DNA from: UBA1738 sp045580145
GTDB lineage: Bacteria > Bacillota > Clostridia > UBA1381
Assembly (NCBI GenBank): GCA_045580145.1
Contig: JAZNNI010000046.1
Coordinates: 1 to 34,036, forward strand
Direction of reading: 5' to 3'
Length of the DNA stretch: 34,036 nt
The notes beneath the pieces were generated by a model. That model was not told the DNA's origin. It did not search any database and worked only from the letters and a program-made list of their open reading frames with translations. Shown here one piece after another: positions 7,652-15,015 of the stretch (its first letter is position 1; each line of letters opens with the position of its first letter). The position numbers and the translations under genes are program-made.

Positions 7652-9007
7652 TTATTGCTCTTCTCTTGTACGGTAGTCAATATTTATAAACTTTGTGTAT
7701 CTGCCCTGCCATCCAAGCTTGAACATACCTGTCTCACCTGCTCTGTGCTTTGCGATAAGCACTTCGGCAATATTTTTATCCTCTGTATCCGGATTATAAT
7801 ATTCATCACGATACAAGAACATTACAAGGTCAGTATCCTGTTCAATAGAACCTGATTCACGAATATCGGCAAGCATAGGTCTTTTGTCCTGTCTTGTTTC
7901 AACAGCACGCGAAAGCTGTGAAAGAGCGATTACAGGAACTTCAAGCTCCTTTGCCATAACTTTTAGAGAACGTGAGATGTCGGCAATTTCTTGCTGGCGC
8001 GACTCTGTTCTGCCAGAGCCTTGCATAAGCTGGAGATAGTCGATTACAACCAGCGACAATCCCTTTGTTTGCTTTAGTCTATGACATTTTGCCCTTATCT
8101 CCGAAACCGTAACAGTAGAAGAATCATCTATATAGAGTGGTGCTGCTGCAATCTTGTCAAGAACTCTGCCAAGCCTTGCCCAGTCTTCTCCTTCAAACTT
8201 TCCTGTCAAAATTTTGCTTGAGTCTATAAGTGCCTGAGAGCAAAGTATACGCTTTAATATCGACTCCTTAGGCATTTCCAGATTGAAAATCGCAACAGTT
8301 TTACCCTCATTTATTGCAACACTTTCTGCAATATTAACTGCAAAACTCGACTTACCCATACCCGGACGTCCGGCAATCAAAATAAATTCACCGCCGTGAA
8401 AGCCACCACATCTACGGTTTAACTCGTCAAAGCCTGTTGCAAGACCTGTCAGTTTATTCGGATTTGCAGCATTTTCTGCCATTTCCTGATAGGTCTCCAT
8501 TATAATATCACGAACAGGTACAATATCACTTCTGTCTCTGCCCGCCGCAACATCAAAAATAAGCTGTTCTGCCTGCTCAATAATCTTATCGGTTTCGCCG
8601 TCCTGCCTAACTGCAATAGAGTTAATCGCTGTTGCCGCAGTTGCGAGCTTTCGGAGTACCGATTTTTCCGCCACAATTTTCGCATAATGGGTAACATTTT
8701 CCGTGGTGGAAACACCCATAGCAAGCGACGTAAGATACGGAACTCCACCAACAGCGTCCAGCTTATCATATCTTACTAATCGGTCGTTGACAGTTACAAT
8801 ATCAACCGGCACATTTTCATTGAAAAGCTCCATCGCAGCCGCAAAAATCTCGCGGTTTGCCTCAAAATAAAAATCCTCAGGTCTTATAATCTCCGCAGCT
8901 GCAGCAAGCGCTTTATTATTATTTTTCAGCACACAGCCTGCGACAGCTTTTTCCGCCTCCAGACTATGCGGCAGGTCATATTCCTGCATATTAATAGCAT
9001 CTGCCAT
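7652..9007 (-). CDS. dnaB: Replicative DNA helicase DnaB
   Basis: A 451-residue hexameric helicase. The N-terminal helical domain (about 10-115) contacts primase and is followed by a RecA-like domain with Walker A GRPGMGKS (213-220), LEMPKESI, Walker B LVVIDYLQLM and the arginine region KHRAGETG. The full length, without inteins or breaks, fits the chromosomal helicase (called dnaC in Bacillus). It follows rplI by 36 nt, the conserved rplI-dnaB order. Confidence 0.97.
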   Translation of the reverse strand: MADAINMQEYDLPHSLEAEKAVAGCVLKNNNKALAAAAEIIRPEDFYFEANREIFAAAMELFNENVPVDIVTVNDRLVRYDKLDAVGGVPYLTSLAMGVSTTENVTHYAKIVAEKSVLRKLATAATAINSIAVRQDGETDKIIEQAEQLIFDVAAGRDRSDIVPVRDIIMETYQEMAENAANPNKLTGLATGFDELNRRCGGFHGGEFILIAGRPGMGKSSFAVNIAESVAINEGKTVAIFNLEMPKESILKRILCSQALIDSSKILTGKFEGEDWARLGRVLDKIAAAPLYIDDSSTVTVSEIRAKCHRLKQTKGLSLVVIDYLQLMQGSGRTESRQQEIADISRSLKVMAKELEVPVIALSQLSRAVETRQDKRPMLADIRESGSIEQDTDLVMFLYRDEYYNPDTEDKNIAEVLIAKHRAGETGMFKLGWQGRYTKFINIDYRTREEQ

Positions 9008-9043
9008 ATAAAACTACTTCCTTTTTATCACATAGCAATAATA

Positions 9044-9490
9044 TTACTGCTCACCAACTACTACTTTCAGTTTGCCCGTAACACCCTGATGAATTTTTAC
9101 ATCTACTGTAGTTGTTCCTAATGTTTTAATACCATCCGGCATAACAAATTTTTTCTTATCCAGCTTGATATGATGCTGCATAGTAAGAGCCTCTGCTACA
9201 TCCTTTGATGTGATTGAGCCGAAAAGCTTTCCGTTTTCACCAGCTTTTGCCGAGAGTACAACCTCCAAAGCTTCCATTTTTTCCTTTAGTGCTTCAGCTT
9301 CTTCAAGTGCTACCTTCTGGTGATATGCTTCGGCATCATTTTTGCCCTGCATAATATTAAGATTTGTATTTGTTGCTTCCTTTGCAAGACCTTTTGGCAA
9401 AAGGAAATTTCTCGCATATCCGTCAGATACCTCAACCAGCTGTCCCTTTTTACCCTTTCCCTTGACGTCCTGATTTAAAATAACCTTCAT
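9044..9490 (-). CDS. rplI: 50S ribosomal protein bL9
   Basis: The 148 residues match the family. The N-terminal RNA-binding domain (MKVILNQDVKGKGKKGQLVEVSDGYARNFL region, about 1-50) is followed by a long connecting helix (about 50-80) and the C-terminal domain (LFGSITSKDVAEAL). It lies 6 nt after gdpP; the gdpP-rplI-dnaB order is conserved in Firmicutes. Confidence 0.98.
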   Translation of the reverse strand: MKVILNQDVKGKGKKGQLVEVSDGYARNFLLPKGLAKEATNTNLNIMQGKNDAEAYHQKVALEEAEALKEKMEALEVVLSAKAGENGKLFGSITSKDVAEALTMQHHIKLDKKKFVMPDGIKTLGTTTVDVKIHQGVTGKLKVVVGEQ

Positions 9491-9496
9491 TACATA

Positions 9497-11500
9497 TCAA
9501 TCCTTTCTATTTTCCTCAATATACTCTTTAATTGCATTTTCAAGGCTTTCAAAAGCCGACTCAGTATCATCAGTTTCAAGCTGAGCTCCAGCAACAGTTG
9601 CGTGTCCGCCTCCGCCAAGCTTTTCAGCAATCACCTGAACATTTATATCCCCTAAAGAGCGTGCAGATATTGATATCTCATCCTCTGTAGGATAAATTAC
9701 AAATGCTGCCTTTATCCCCGAAAGATTAAGCATTTCGTCCGCCGCCTGTGAGGCTATTACCTTCATATTAGAATATTTCTCATCGCACACAGATACCAAA
9801 ATATTATCGCATACCAAAACTGATTTACCTATAATTTCCGCGCGGTGAACATACTCGTTCTTATCCACATTGAAAAATCTGCGTACATCTGAAGTATTAA
9901 GACCATATCTTCTTAAATATGATGCCGACTCAAAGGTCCTTACTCCCGTCTTCATACTGAAGTTTTTGGTATCCATTAAAAGTCCCACATAAAGCGCCTT
10001 TGCCTCAAACGGTGTCATCTTCTTTTTGTCATCAACATATTGCATTATTTCAGTTGCCATTTCGCAGGTAGAAGATGCATATGGCTCGTGATAGATAAGC
10101 GAAATATTTGAAACAAACTCGGTACTTCGTCTGTGGTGGTCAATTAAAACCACCTTTGTTGTTTTTTCCAAAAGTGCAGGGTTTGGCATCATAGACGGAC
10201 GATGAGTGTCTAAAATCACCAAAAGTGTGTTCATCGTGATTAGTTCCTCTGCAGTCTCAGGGGAAATCAGCATTCCATGATATTCCTCAATCTCTGCCAT
10301 TTCCTTTGCCAGAAGCTCAACGGCAGGAGAATTATCAAGTACAATATACGGTTCCTTACCAAGAGTCCTTACAGCCCTTTGAAGTCCGATTGCCGCACCG
10401 AGCGCATCATAGTCAAGTGCGCTGTGTCCCATAAATATAACTCTGTCCGAATTTGCGATAAAGTCTTTGAGTGCCACAGAAAATGCTCTCGTCTTGACTC
10501 TCGTACTCTTTTCGTAATCCTTTGCAATTCCGCCATAGAAGTTGTACTGGCTCGCATCCTTAACTGCCGCCTGGTCGCCGCCTCTGCCGAGTGCCATATC
10601 AATCGCCGCTCTTGCATAGCCTTCATTTTCTAAGATTGTTCCGCCAACTCCAACGCCTATACTTATCGTAACAGGAACTTTTAAGGCATCGCCAAGGCCT
10701 CTTACCTTTTCTAAAACGTCGAATTTCTTTTGGATATAATCCTTTAAATACTGATGCTCAAACAGTACCATATATCTGTCTCGCTCAGTTTTCTTCATTA
10801 CACCCTTACTCTCCAAAACCCAGCTACTTATATATTTGTTGATTTTTGCCATAGTCTGCTGAGAGTCGGAGTCGTCCATCTTCTGAAAAATCTCGTCGTA
10901 GTTGTCAATATTTACAATCGCAATATCCGTCTTTTCATTGTCATATCTTTTTCTCAGTTCTTCGATTTCGGTCTTGTCAATGAAATACAAAAGCACGGTA
11001 AAGTCAGGCTTATCATCTGATGATAGATTGTTCTTTATAATGTCTCCCACAACATTATATCGATGTCCTTTATATCCAGCATAGGTATAAATTCCATTTG
11101 TAGATTTCAAAATCTCCGACCATTTAAGCTCAGGCATAACATCGCTTATAACAATGTTATAAAGGTCGTTTGAGCCAAGCATTTCCGCAAACAAATCGTT
11201 ATACCAGCTTATCTGACCATTAATCTGCAAAACTGCCATAGGGAGCGGAAATTTGCTTATTGCATCGCCTGACATACCCTCTTTTTGAGCAGTAATCATA
11301 TTTACATAATCGGCAAAGCTTTTGTTACGTCTGCGGTTTAAGATAATTCCAAAAACAGAAACAGCAACCGAGGATAAGGTGAGAAGTCCTCCGCTTAAAT
11401 ACTGCCCGTGATAGACCGAAAGTCCGCCGGCTATCAGAAGCACACTTGCCGCAACTACAAATCCGACAACATCACTGCCGCCGCCATATCGTTTTTTCAT
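9497..11500 (-). CDS. gdpP: Cyclic-di-AMP phosphodiesterase GdpP
   Basis: A 667-residue membrane protein with two transmembrane helices (about 11-28 and 35-55), a PAS-like domain (about 85-180), a degenerate GGDEF domain (about 190-310, with ERDRYM where GGDEF would sit) and DHH/DHHA1 phosphoesterase domains with GHSALDYDALG (358-368), DTHRP (431-435), DHH (454-456) and a C-terminal GGGHATVAGA. The family hydrolyses c-di-AMP to pApA, which controls turgor, K+ transport and cell-wall stress. First gene of the minus-strand operon, with a clear promoter and AAGGAG site. Confidence 0.96.
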   Translation of the reverse strand: MKKRYGGGSDVVGFVVAASVLLIAGGLSVYHGQYLSGGLLTLSSVAVSVFGIILNRRRNKSFADYVNMITAQKEGMSGDAISKFPLPMAVLQINGQISWYNDLFAEMLGSNDLYNIVISDVMPELKWSEILKSTNGIYTYAGYKGHRYNVVGDIIKNNLSSDDKPDFTVLLYFIDKTEIEELRKRYDNEKTDIAIVNIDNYDEIFQKMDDSDSQQTMAKINKYISSWVLESKGVMKKTERDRYMVLFEHQYLKDYIQKKFDVLEKVRGLGDALKVPVTISIGVGVGGTILENEGYARAAIDMALGRGGDQAAVKDASQYNFYGGIAKDYEKSTRVKTRAFSVALKDFIANSDRVIFMGHSALDYDALGAAIGLQRAVRTLGKEPYIVLDNSPAVELLAKEMAEIEEYHGMLISPETAEELITMNTLLVILDTHRPSMMPNPALLEKTTKVVLIDHHRRSTEFVSNISLIYHEPYASSTCEMATEIMQYVDDKKKMTPFEAKALYVGLLMDTKNFSMKTGVRTFESASYLRRYGLNTSDVRRFFNVDKNEYVHRAEIIGKSVLVCDNILVSVCDEKYSNMKVIASQAADEMLNLSGIKAAFVIYPTEDEISISARSLGDINVQVIAEKLGGGGHATVAGAQLETDDTESAFESLENAIKEYIEENRKD

Positions 11501-11564
11501 AATATCTCCTTAATATATTCACAATACAAAAATAGGCATACTAATGTTATTTTACCATTATAGC

Positions 11565-11593
11565 ATTATACCACAACTGCAAAAAATAGTCAA
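11565..11593 (-). promoter_or_regulatory. Promoter of the gdpP operon
   Basis: On the minus strand TTGACT (11588-11593), 17 nt, TATAAT (11565-11570), about 65 nt upstream of gdpP. Confidence 0.75.
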
Positions 11594-11681
11594 TAGTGGA
11601 AAAAACATCAGACACAGGTATTTGCAGACTGAATTTTCAAATGGTTTTTGTAAATCAGAATAATATTTTATATACCAAGAG

Positions 11682-11710
11682 TTGTCATTTTTTTAATTGT
11701 GTGGTATAAT
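11682..11710 (+). promoter_or_regulatory. Promoter upstream of the cassette array
   Basis: TTGTCA (11682-11687), 17 nt, TATAAT (11705-11710). It stands just before the first, diverged array repeat and faces the array. It could serve the whole array much as an integron Pc promoter would. Confidence 0.6.
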
Positions 11711-11713
11711 TGG

Positions 11714-11762
11714 TTGTGATTAGATTATTCATTGATTGTAATGTAAAGAATGTCGAAAGGAC
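11714..11762 (+). repeat. Array repeat R0 (5'-terminal, promoter half only, diverged)
   Basis: TTGTGA (11714-11719), 17 nt, TGTAAT (11737-11742), then AAAGAATGTCGAAAGGA. It aligns with the promoter/leader half of the later repeats (AGATTAT-T-CA, GTAA-GA-TGTCGAA, GAAAGGA) but has no TCCTAAC tail before it, as expected for the array's left end. Confidence 0.6.
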
Positions 11763-11771
11763 GCATAAACA

Positions 11772-11930
11772 ATGAAAAAGATTTTAACTGTTATTTTGAT
11801 TTTGCTTTTCGCTTTTGCGTTTATTAGAATTGCATCCTCTACATATGAAAACAAAAAACGCAGGAATAATACACACGCACTGCCTACGTATGAACACAGT
11901 ATAATAACCAGTTTTTTGGTCCTGACTTGA
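11772..11930 (+). CDS. Cassette 1: small membrane or secreted peptide, probably 3'-truncated
   Basis: An ORF of 52 residues starting at ATG, 10 nt after GAAAGGA. Residues 3-20 are a hydrophobic helix (ILTVILILLFAFAFI), then a basic, polar stretch (ENKKRRNN). The last six residues and stop (SFLVLT*) are read from the repeat tail itself (GTTTTTTGGTCCTGACTTGA), so the original stop codon seems to be lost and the protein may be a remnant. No family is recognised. Confidence 0.5.
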   Translation: MKKILTVILILLFAFAFIRIASSTYENKKRRNNTHALPTYEHSIITSFLVLT

Positions 11931-11979
11931 CAAAATCATAGTAAGAATGTCGAATGATGTCGAAAGGAAAGGAGTACTT
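11911..11979 (+). repeat. Array repeat R1 (short form)
   Basis: The tail TTTTTTGGTCCTGACTTGA is followed by CAAAATCATA and then directly by GTAAGAATGTCGAA...GAAAGGAAAGGAG. The segment of about 65 nt with the TTATACAGTCTTTATA core found in R2-R7 is missing. The variant ACTTGACAAAATCATA is shared only with R8 at the other end of the array. Confidence 0.75.
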
Positions 11980-12390
11980 ATGAGAATAAAAATGATAGTA
12001 TTATCATTGCTGTCGATATTGACAGTAGCAATATCTTGGCTTATGAATTTTGGCTTTTTAAGACTTTTTTGTACGATAATGTTGATACCTTTTGCACATG
12101 CAATAATTGTATTTGCTACCTGTGTAGTTGCGAGCAATTATTCATTTAGTAAAAAAATGAGATTGTATAATATGTTATTTTGCTTAACGTATGTATTGAG
12201 TAATGTTTTCTTTCCTGATGCAGATGAATTGTCTGGTCGTATGTTTTTTGGATTGATAGAAAATGATTTTATGTGCAATCTTGGTGAAGTACTTTCTATA
12301 ATTGCTTTGATAGTACATATTATTTTACTTGTAATACAGATTATTGAAATAAATCGAACAGATAATGATAGGAAGAATTTTTCATCCTAA
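11980..12390 (+). CDS. Cassette 2: four-helix membrane protein of unknown function
   Basis: A 136-residue protein with about four predicted transmembrane segments (roughly 4-21, 24-48, 60-76 and 100-120) and short polar loops. The ATG at 11980 follows AAGGAG by 8 nt; an upstream in-frame ATG at 11947 lies inside the conserved repeat and has no ribosome site. The stop TAA is supplied by the repeat tail (TCC TAA C). Small multi-pass proteins like this are common as immunity proteins against pore-forming or membrane-active toxins, but that is inference. Strongly AT-rich. Confidence 0.75.
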   Translation: MRIKMIVLSLLSILTVAISWLMNFGFLRLFCTIMLIPFAHAIIVFATCVVASNYSFSKKMRLYNMLFCLTYVLSNVFFPDADELSGRMFFGLIENDFMCNLGEVLSIIALIVHIILLVIQIIEINRTDNDRKNFSS

Positions 12391-12480
12391 CATGATATGA
12401 ACTGCGACTAAAAAACATTGGCATCTAGATTATACAGTCTTTATATAAAGGGTGTCGAATTTTGACGAAAGGAGAAGAGT
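12384..12480 (+). repeat. Array repeat R2
   Basis: Tail TCCTAACATGATATGAA, variable stretch, then TTGGCA (12418-12423), 17 nt containing AGATTATACAGTC, TTATAT (12441-12446), GGTGTCGAATTTTGACGAAAGGAG. It includes the palindrome CTTTATATAAAG. Reads as the end of cassette 2 plus the promoter, leader and ribosome site of cassette 3. Confidence 0.85.
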
Positions 12481-12897
12481 ATGAAACATACATTAGAATC
12501 TGACAAATTATATATGGAATTGAATGTTAATGTTTTTGAAACTGACATAAATTATTCAAGTAATACTATTTTGGATATTATTATCAAATGTAATGAGTTT
12601 TCAGCACAAACATCCATGGATATAGATATAAAAGAATTTGCTGTATTTGCAGAAAAAATATATATTATGTATAAAAATTTAAGTGGTACGGCAGTCGTTA
12701 AAGAGCCTTATGGAAATGAACAATTTATAGAGTTTTCATGTGATAAAATGGGGCATATCCTTATTAAAGGTTTTTTATGCAATTTGGTTGATGCTTGTTC
12801 TTATAAATTGAATTTTGAAAAAATAATAGATCAAACAGCCATAGAAAACTTCACTAAAAGTTTTAGAGAAATATATGAAAAATATTTAGGTAAATAA
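12481..12897 (+). CDS. Cassette 3: WapI-like immunity protein
   Basis: A 138-residue soluble protein with alternating beta-strands and a C-terminal helix. The pattern GHILIKGFLCN, then YKLNFEKIIDQTAIENFTKSFREIYE, resembles the WapI-type immunity family that protects against contact-dependent polymorphic toxins. It is assigned from this pattern, not from a search. No toxin gene lies next to it, so it would be an orphan immunity gene. The ATG follows AAAGGAG by 6 nt. Confidence 0.65.
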   Translation: MKHTLESDKLYMELNVNVFETDINYSSNTILDIIIKCNEFSAQTSMDIDIKEFAVFAEKIYIMYKNLSGTAVVKEPYGNEQFIEFSCDKMGHILIKGFLCNLVDACSYKLNFEKIIDQTAIENFTKSFREIYEKYLGK

Positions 12898-13002
12898 TTT
12901 TTTGGTTCTAACCTGACACGAACTCTATACTAAAAAGATTGGCATCTGGATTATACAGTCTTTATAGTAAGATTGTCGAATATTGAAGAAAGGAAGTGCA
13001 TA
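12898..13002 (+). repeat. Array repeat R3
   Basis: Tail TTTTTTGGTTCTAACCTGACACGAA, variable stretch, TTGGCA (12939-12944), 17 nt with GGATTATACAGTC, TTATAG (12962-12967), TAAGATTGTCGAATATTGAAGAAAGGAAG. Confidence 0.85.
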
Positions 13003-13395
13003 ATGAAAAAGATATTTAATATTATTATTAATTTAATTCCGTTTTTTGTGTGGATGATTTGGTTTTATCTGGCGTTGATAGATGTAGATATTAATCCTGA
13101 CTTAGGAATGATACAAATATTGTTGTTACTTGGATTACCACTGTTATATTCAATATATAATGTGTTTTTATCTAAGAATAAAAAAGAATTTGTAATTCAT
13201 AATGCAATTTTTGGTGTTTCTCATATAATAGGATATTATATTATGGGGTTACTTTACTATAACTATATTTCAAGTGATTCGGAAACTGTTTTGGTTATAA
13301 ATACATTTTCTGGCATCTCTATTTTATATATTCTAATTGCTACTTTGGTGTTTTATGGAATTGGGGCATTTGTAGATAAGATGAGAAACAAATAG
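13003..13395 (+). CDS. Cassette 4: multi-pass membrane protein of unknown function
   Basis: A 130-residue protein with about four hydrophobic segments (roughly 5-24, 36-54, 66-86 and 100-122) and a basic C-terminus (KMRNK). The start is the ATG at 13003, 8-9 nt after AAAGGA; the longer in-frame TTG start lies in the repeat. It is not visibly homologous to cassette 2 although the topology is alike. Possible membrane immunity protein by context only. Confidence 0.7.
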   Translation: MKKIFNIIINLIPFFVWMIWFYLALIDVDINPDLGMIQILLLLGLPLLYSIYNVFLSKNKKEFVIHNAIFGVSHIIGYYIMGLLYYNYISSDSETVLVINTFSGISILYILIATLVFYGIGAFVDKMRNK

Positions 13396-13503
13396 TGTGT
13401 TATTCCTAACTTGATATGAAGATGTTTTCAAAATGATTGTCATCCAGATTATACAGTCTTTATAGTAAGATTGTCGAATATTGTTGAAATGGAGAAGATA
13501 AAT
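13396..13503 (+). repeat. Array repeat R4
   Basis: Tail TTATTCCTAACTTGATATGAA, variable stretch, TTGTCA (13437-13442), 17 nt with CAGATTATACAGTC, TTATAG (13460-13465), TAAGATTGTCGAATATTGTTGAAATGGAG. Confidence 0.85.
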
Positions 13504-14376
13504 ATGAAGAAAATTGAAATTTATTCTAAAATAAAAGGTGGTAGGCAAGATGGTGCCATCAGTAATGGTTATTTGTTTAGTTTTAATCATCAGGGCGAAT
13601 GTACGGTGTATGAAACTGAAGCGCTTGAAAATTTAAAAGATGGCGAGGCAGAGGTTTTTTCTGAGTTTGTTTTGGATAAAAAAGACATGCTGGTGCCTCA
13701 TAGCAATTCTGTTGCGTTCGGAAACGAGTATTATGATGAAAAAGATGAATTTCCATTGCTTTACACAAATATATATAATAATTACGCCAACGCTGACAAT
13801 AAATTAAAAGGCGTGTGTTTGGTTTATAGACTGCAAAGAAATGAAAGAGAGTTTACATCAACACTCGTTCAAATCATTGAAATAGGCTTTGTTGAAGATG
13901 AAAACCTCTGGAAGTCCGTAGGTGAAAAAGAGGATGCAAGACCCTACGGCAATTTTACTATTGATACAAAACAGGGTATCTACTATGCTTTTACAATGCG
14001 TGATAATGAACATTCCACAAGATATTTTTCGTTTGATTTGCCGAAAGTGACGCAAGGGGAATGGTGCGAACAATATAATGTTAAAAAAGTTGTATTAAGT
14101 ACATTTGATATTAAGGATTATTTTGATTGCGATTATCACCATTATGTTCAGGGTGCCTGTTGTAACGAAGGTAAAATTTATTCTTTGGAAGGATTTACAG
14201 ACAGTCAGGAAAATCCACCTGCTATTAGAATTATTGATACAAATCTGAAAAAAGAGATAATCTTTAAAAAGTTTAAGGATTTTGGAACAAACATTGAACC
14301 TGAAATGATAGATTTTGAAGATGATATTTGTTATTACATCGACCATAATGGGAATATGTACAAATTATCTTTTTGA
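13504..14376 (+). CDS. Cassette 5: unknown protein, probably a beta-propeller
   Basis: A 290-residue soluble protein without signal peptide or transmembrane helix. Repeated short strands with aromatic ends (NGYLFSFNHQGECTVYET, QGIYYAFTMRD, GKIYSLEGF, DICYYIDHNGNMYKLSF) recur about every 40-50 residues, which suggests a propeller fold; no catalytic motif is recognised. The ATG at 13504 follows ATGGAG by 9 nt. Its stop TGA lies at the edge of the next repeat tail. Its length and fold differ from the other cassettes. Confidence 0.7.
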   Translation: MKKIEIYSKIKGGRQDGAISNGYLFSFNHQGECTVYETEALENLKDGEAEVFSEFVLDKKDMLVPHSNSVAFGNEYYDEKDEFPLLYTNIYNNYANADNKLKGVCLVYRLQRNEREFTSTLVQIIEIGFVEDENLWKSVGEKEDARPYGNFTIDTKQGIYYAFTMRDNEHSTRYFSFDLPKVTQGEWCEQYNVKKVVLSTFDIKDYFDCDYHHYVQGACCNEGKIYSLEGFTDSQENPPAIRIIDTNLKKEIIFKKFKDFGTNIEPEMIDFEDDICYYIDHNGNMYKLSF

Positions 14377-14470
14377 CCGTAACACGACACGAAAATGACA
14401 TCAATGAGTTTTGCATTTAGATTATACAGTCTTTATATAAAGATTGTCGAAATTTGGCGAAAGGAGAGTT
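14374..14470 (+). repeat. Array repeat R5
   Basis: Diverged tail TGACCGTAACACGACACGAA, variable stretch, TTTGCA (14410-14415), 17 nt with TAGATTATACAGTC, TTATAT (14433-14438), AAAGATTGTCGAAATTTGGCGAAAGGAG. Confidence 0.83.
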
Positions 14471-14478
14471 CAAGTAAT

Positions 14479-14907
14479 ATAGGAATTATAAACTCGGTTA
14501 CCTGTACCAACAAACAATGCAGATACCATGCAGAAATCTTTGAGGGACCCGGAATGGGTTTATTTAGGGATATGAAAAATTTTGAGAAGGCAATTCTTTC
14601 AGGAGAACTTGATTATCCTGATGTAAAAGAACGCATAGAAAATGGAGCACATATTGGCGTTAGGGCGGTATATTTATGTCCCAACTGTAAAGAGTTTCAA
14701 AGCAATAATGTATTTTATTTAGTGGATAATATAACTGTTTCGCCCTATGGCACTGTTCGTTGCGATGTGAAGTTTCCTTTTGAAAAACCTATATGTAAGA
14801 AATGCAATGGTGAATTGGTTTATATAAAAAATGTTCGTTCGTCAAAAACGAAATGTCCTAAATGTGGTAGTGAATTAAAATCAGGGAATATAGGTTTTGT
14901 TGATTGA
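14479..14907 (+). CDS. Cassette 6: zinc-ribbon protein, start codon apparently lost
   Basis: About 142 residues with four cysteine pairs: CTNKQC near the N-terminus, CPNC in the middle, CKKC and CPKC near the C-terminus, so at least two zinc ribbons are likely. The frame is open back through the repeat to 14395, but that region would be promoter and upstream of the transcript. Between the AAGGAG site (14461-14466) and Met at 14554 there is no ATG, GTG or TTG in frame; an ATA at 14479 stands near the expected place (12 nt spacing). It is either a non-standard start, a mutated ATG, or a start at 14554 that loses the first cysteine pair. Function unknown. Confidence 0.6.
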   Translation: MGIINSVTCTNKQCRYHAEIFEGPGMGLFRDMKNFEKAILSGELDYPDVKERIENGAHIGVRAVYLCPNCKEFQSNNVFYLVDNITVSPYGTVRCDVKFPFEKPICKKCNGELVYIKNVRSSKTKCPKCGSELKSGNIGFVD

Positions 14908-15015
14908 TATTTTTGCTCCTAACTTAAGATTAACCTTTACCGAAAAGCATTGGCATCCAGATTATACAGTCTTTATAAAAAGATTGTCGAATTTTGGCGA
15001 AAGGAGAAATTAATT
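14908..15015 (+). repeat. Array repeat R6
   Basis: Tail ATTTTTGCTCCTAACTTAAGAT, variable stretch, TTGGCA (14950-14955), 17 nt with CAGATTATACAGTC, TTATAA (14973-14978), AAGATTGTCGAATTTTGGCGAAAGGAG. Confidence 0.85.

Noticed and set aside
11784..12137. Minus-strand ORF of 117 codons across cassettes 1 and 2
   Set aside because: It runs antisense through two plus-strand genes and a repeat, without a ribosome site; a shadow of AT-rich coding sequence.
12418..15015. Translated peptide across the repeats (RLYSLYxKIVExWRK in one frame; MSN-ERK in another)
   Set aside because: The open frames exist because the repeat is conserved DNA. They lie upstream of or at the predicted transcription starts, the frame differs from cassette to cassette, and each real ORF has its own ATG after AAAGGAG.
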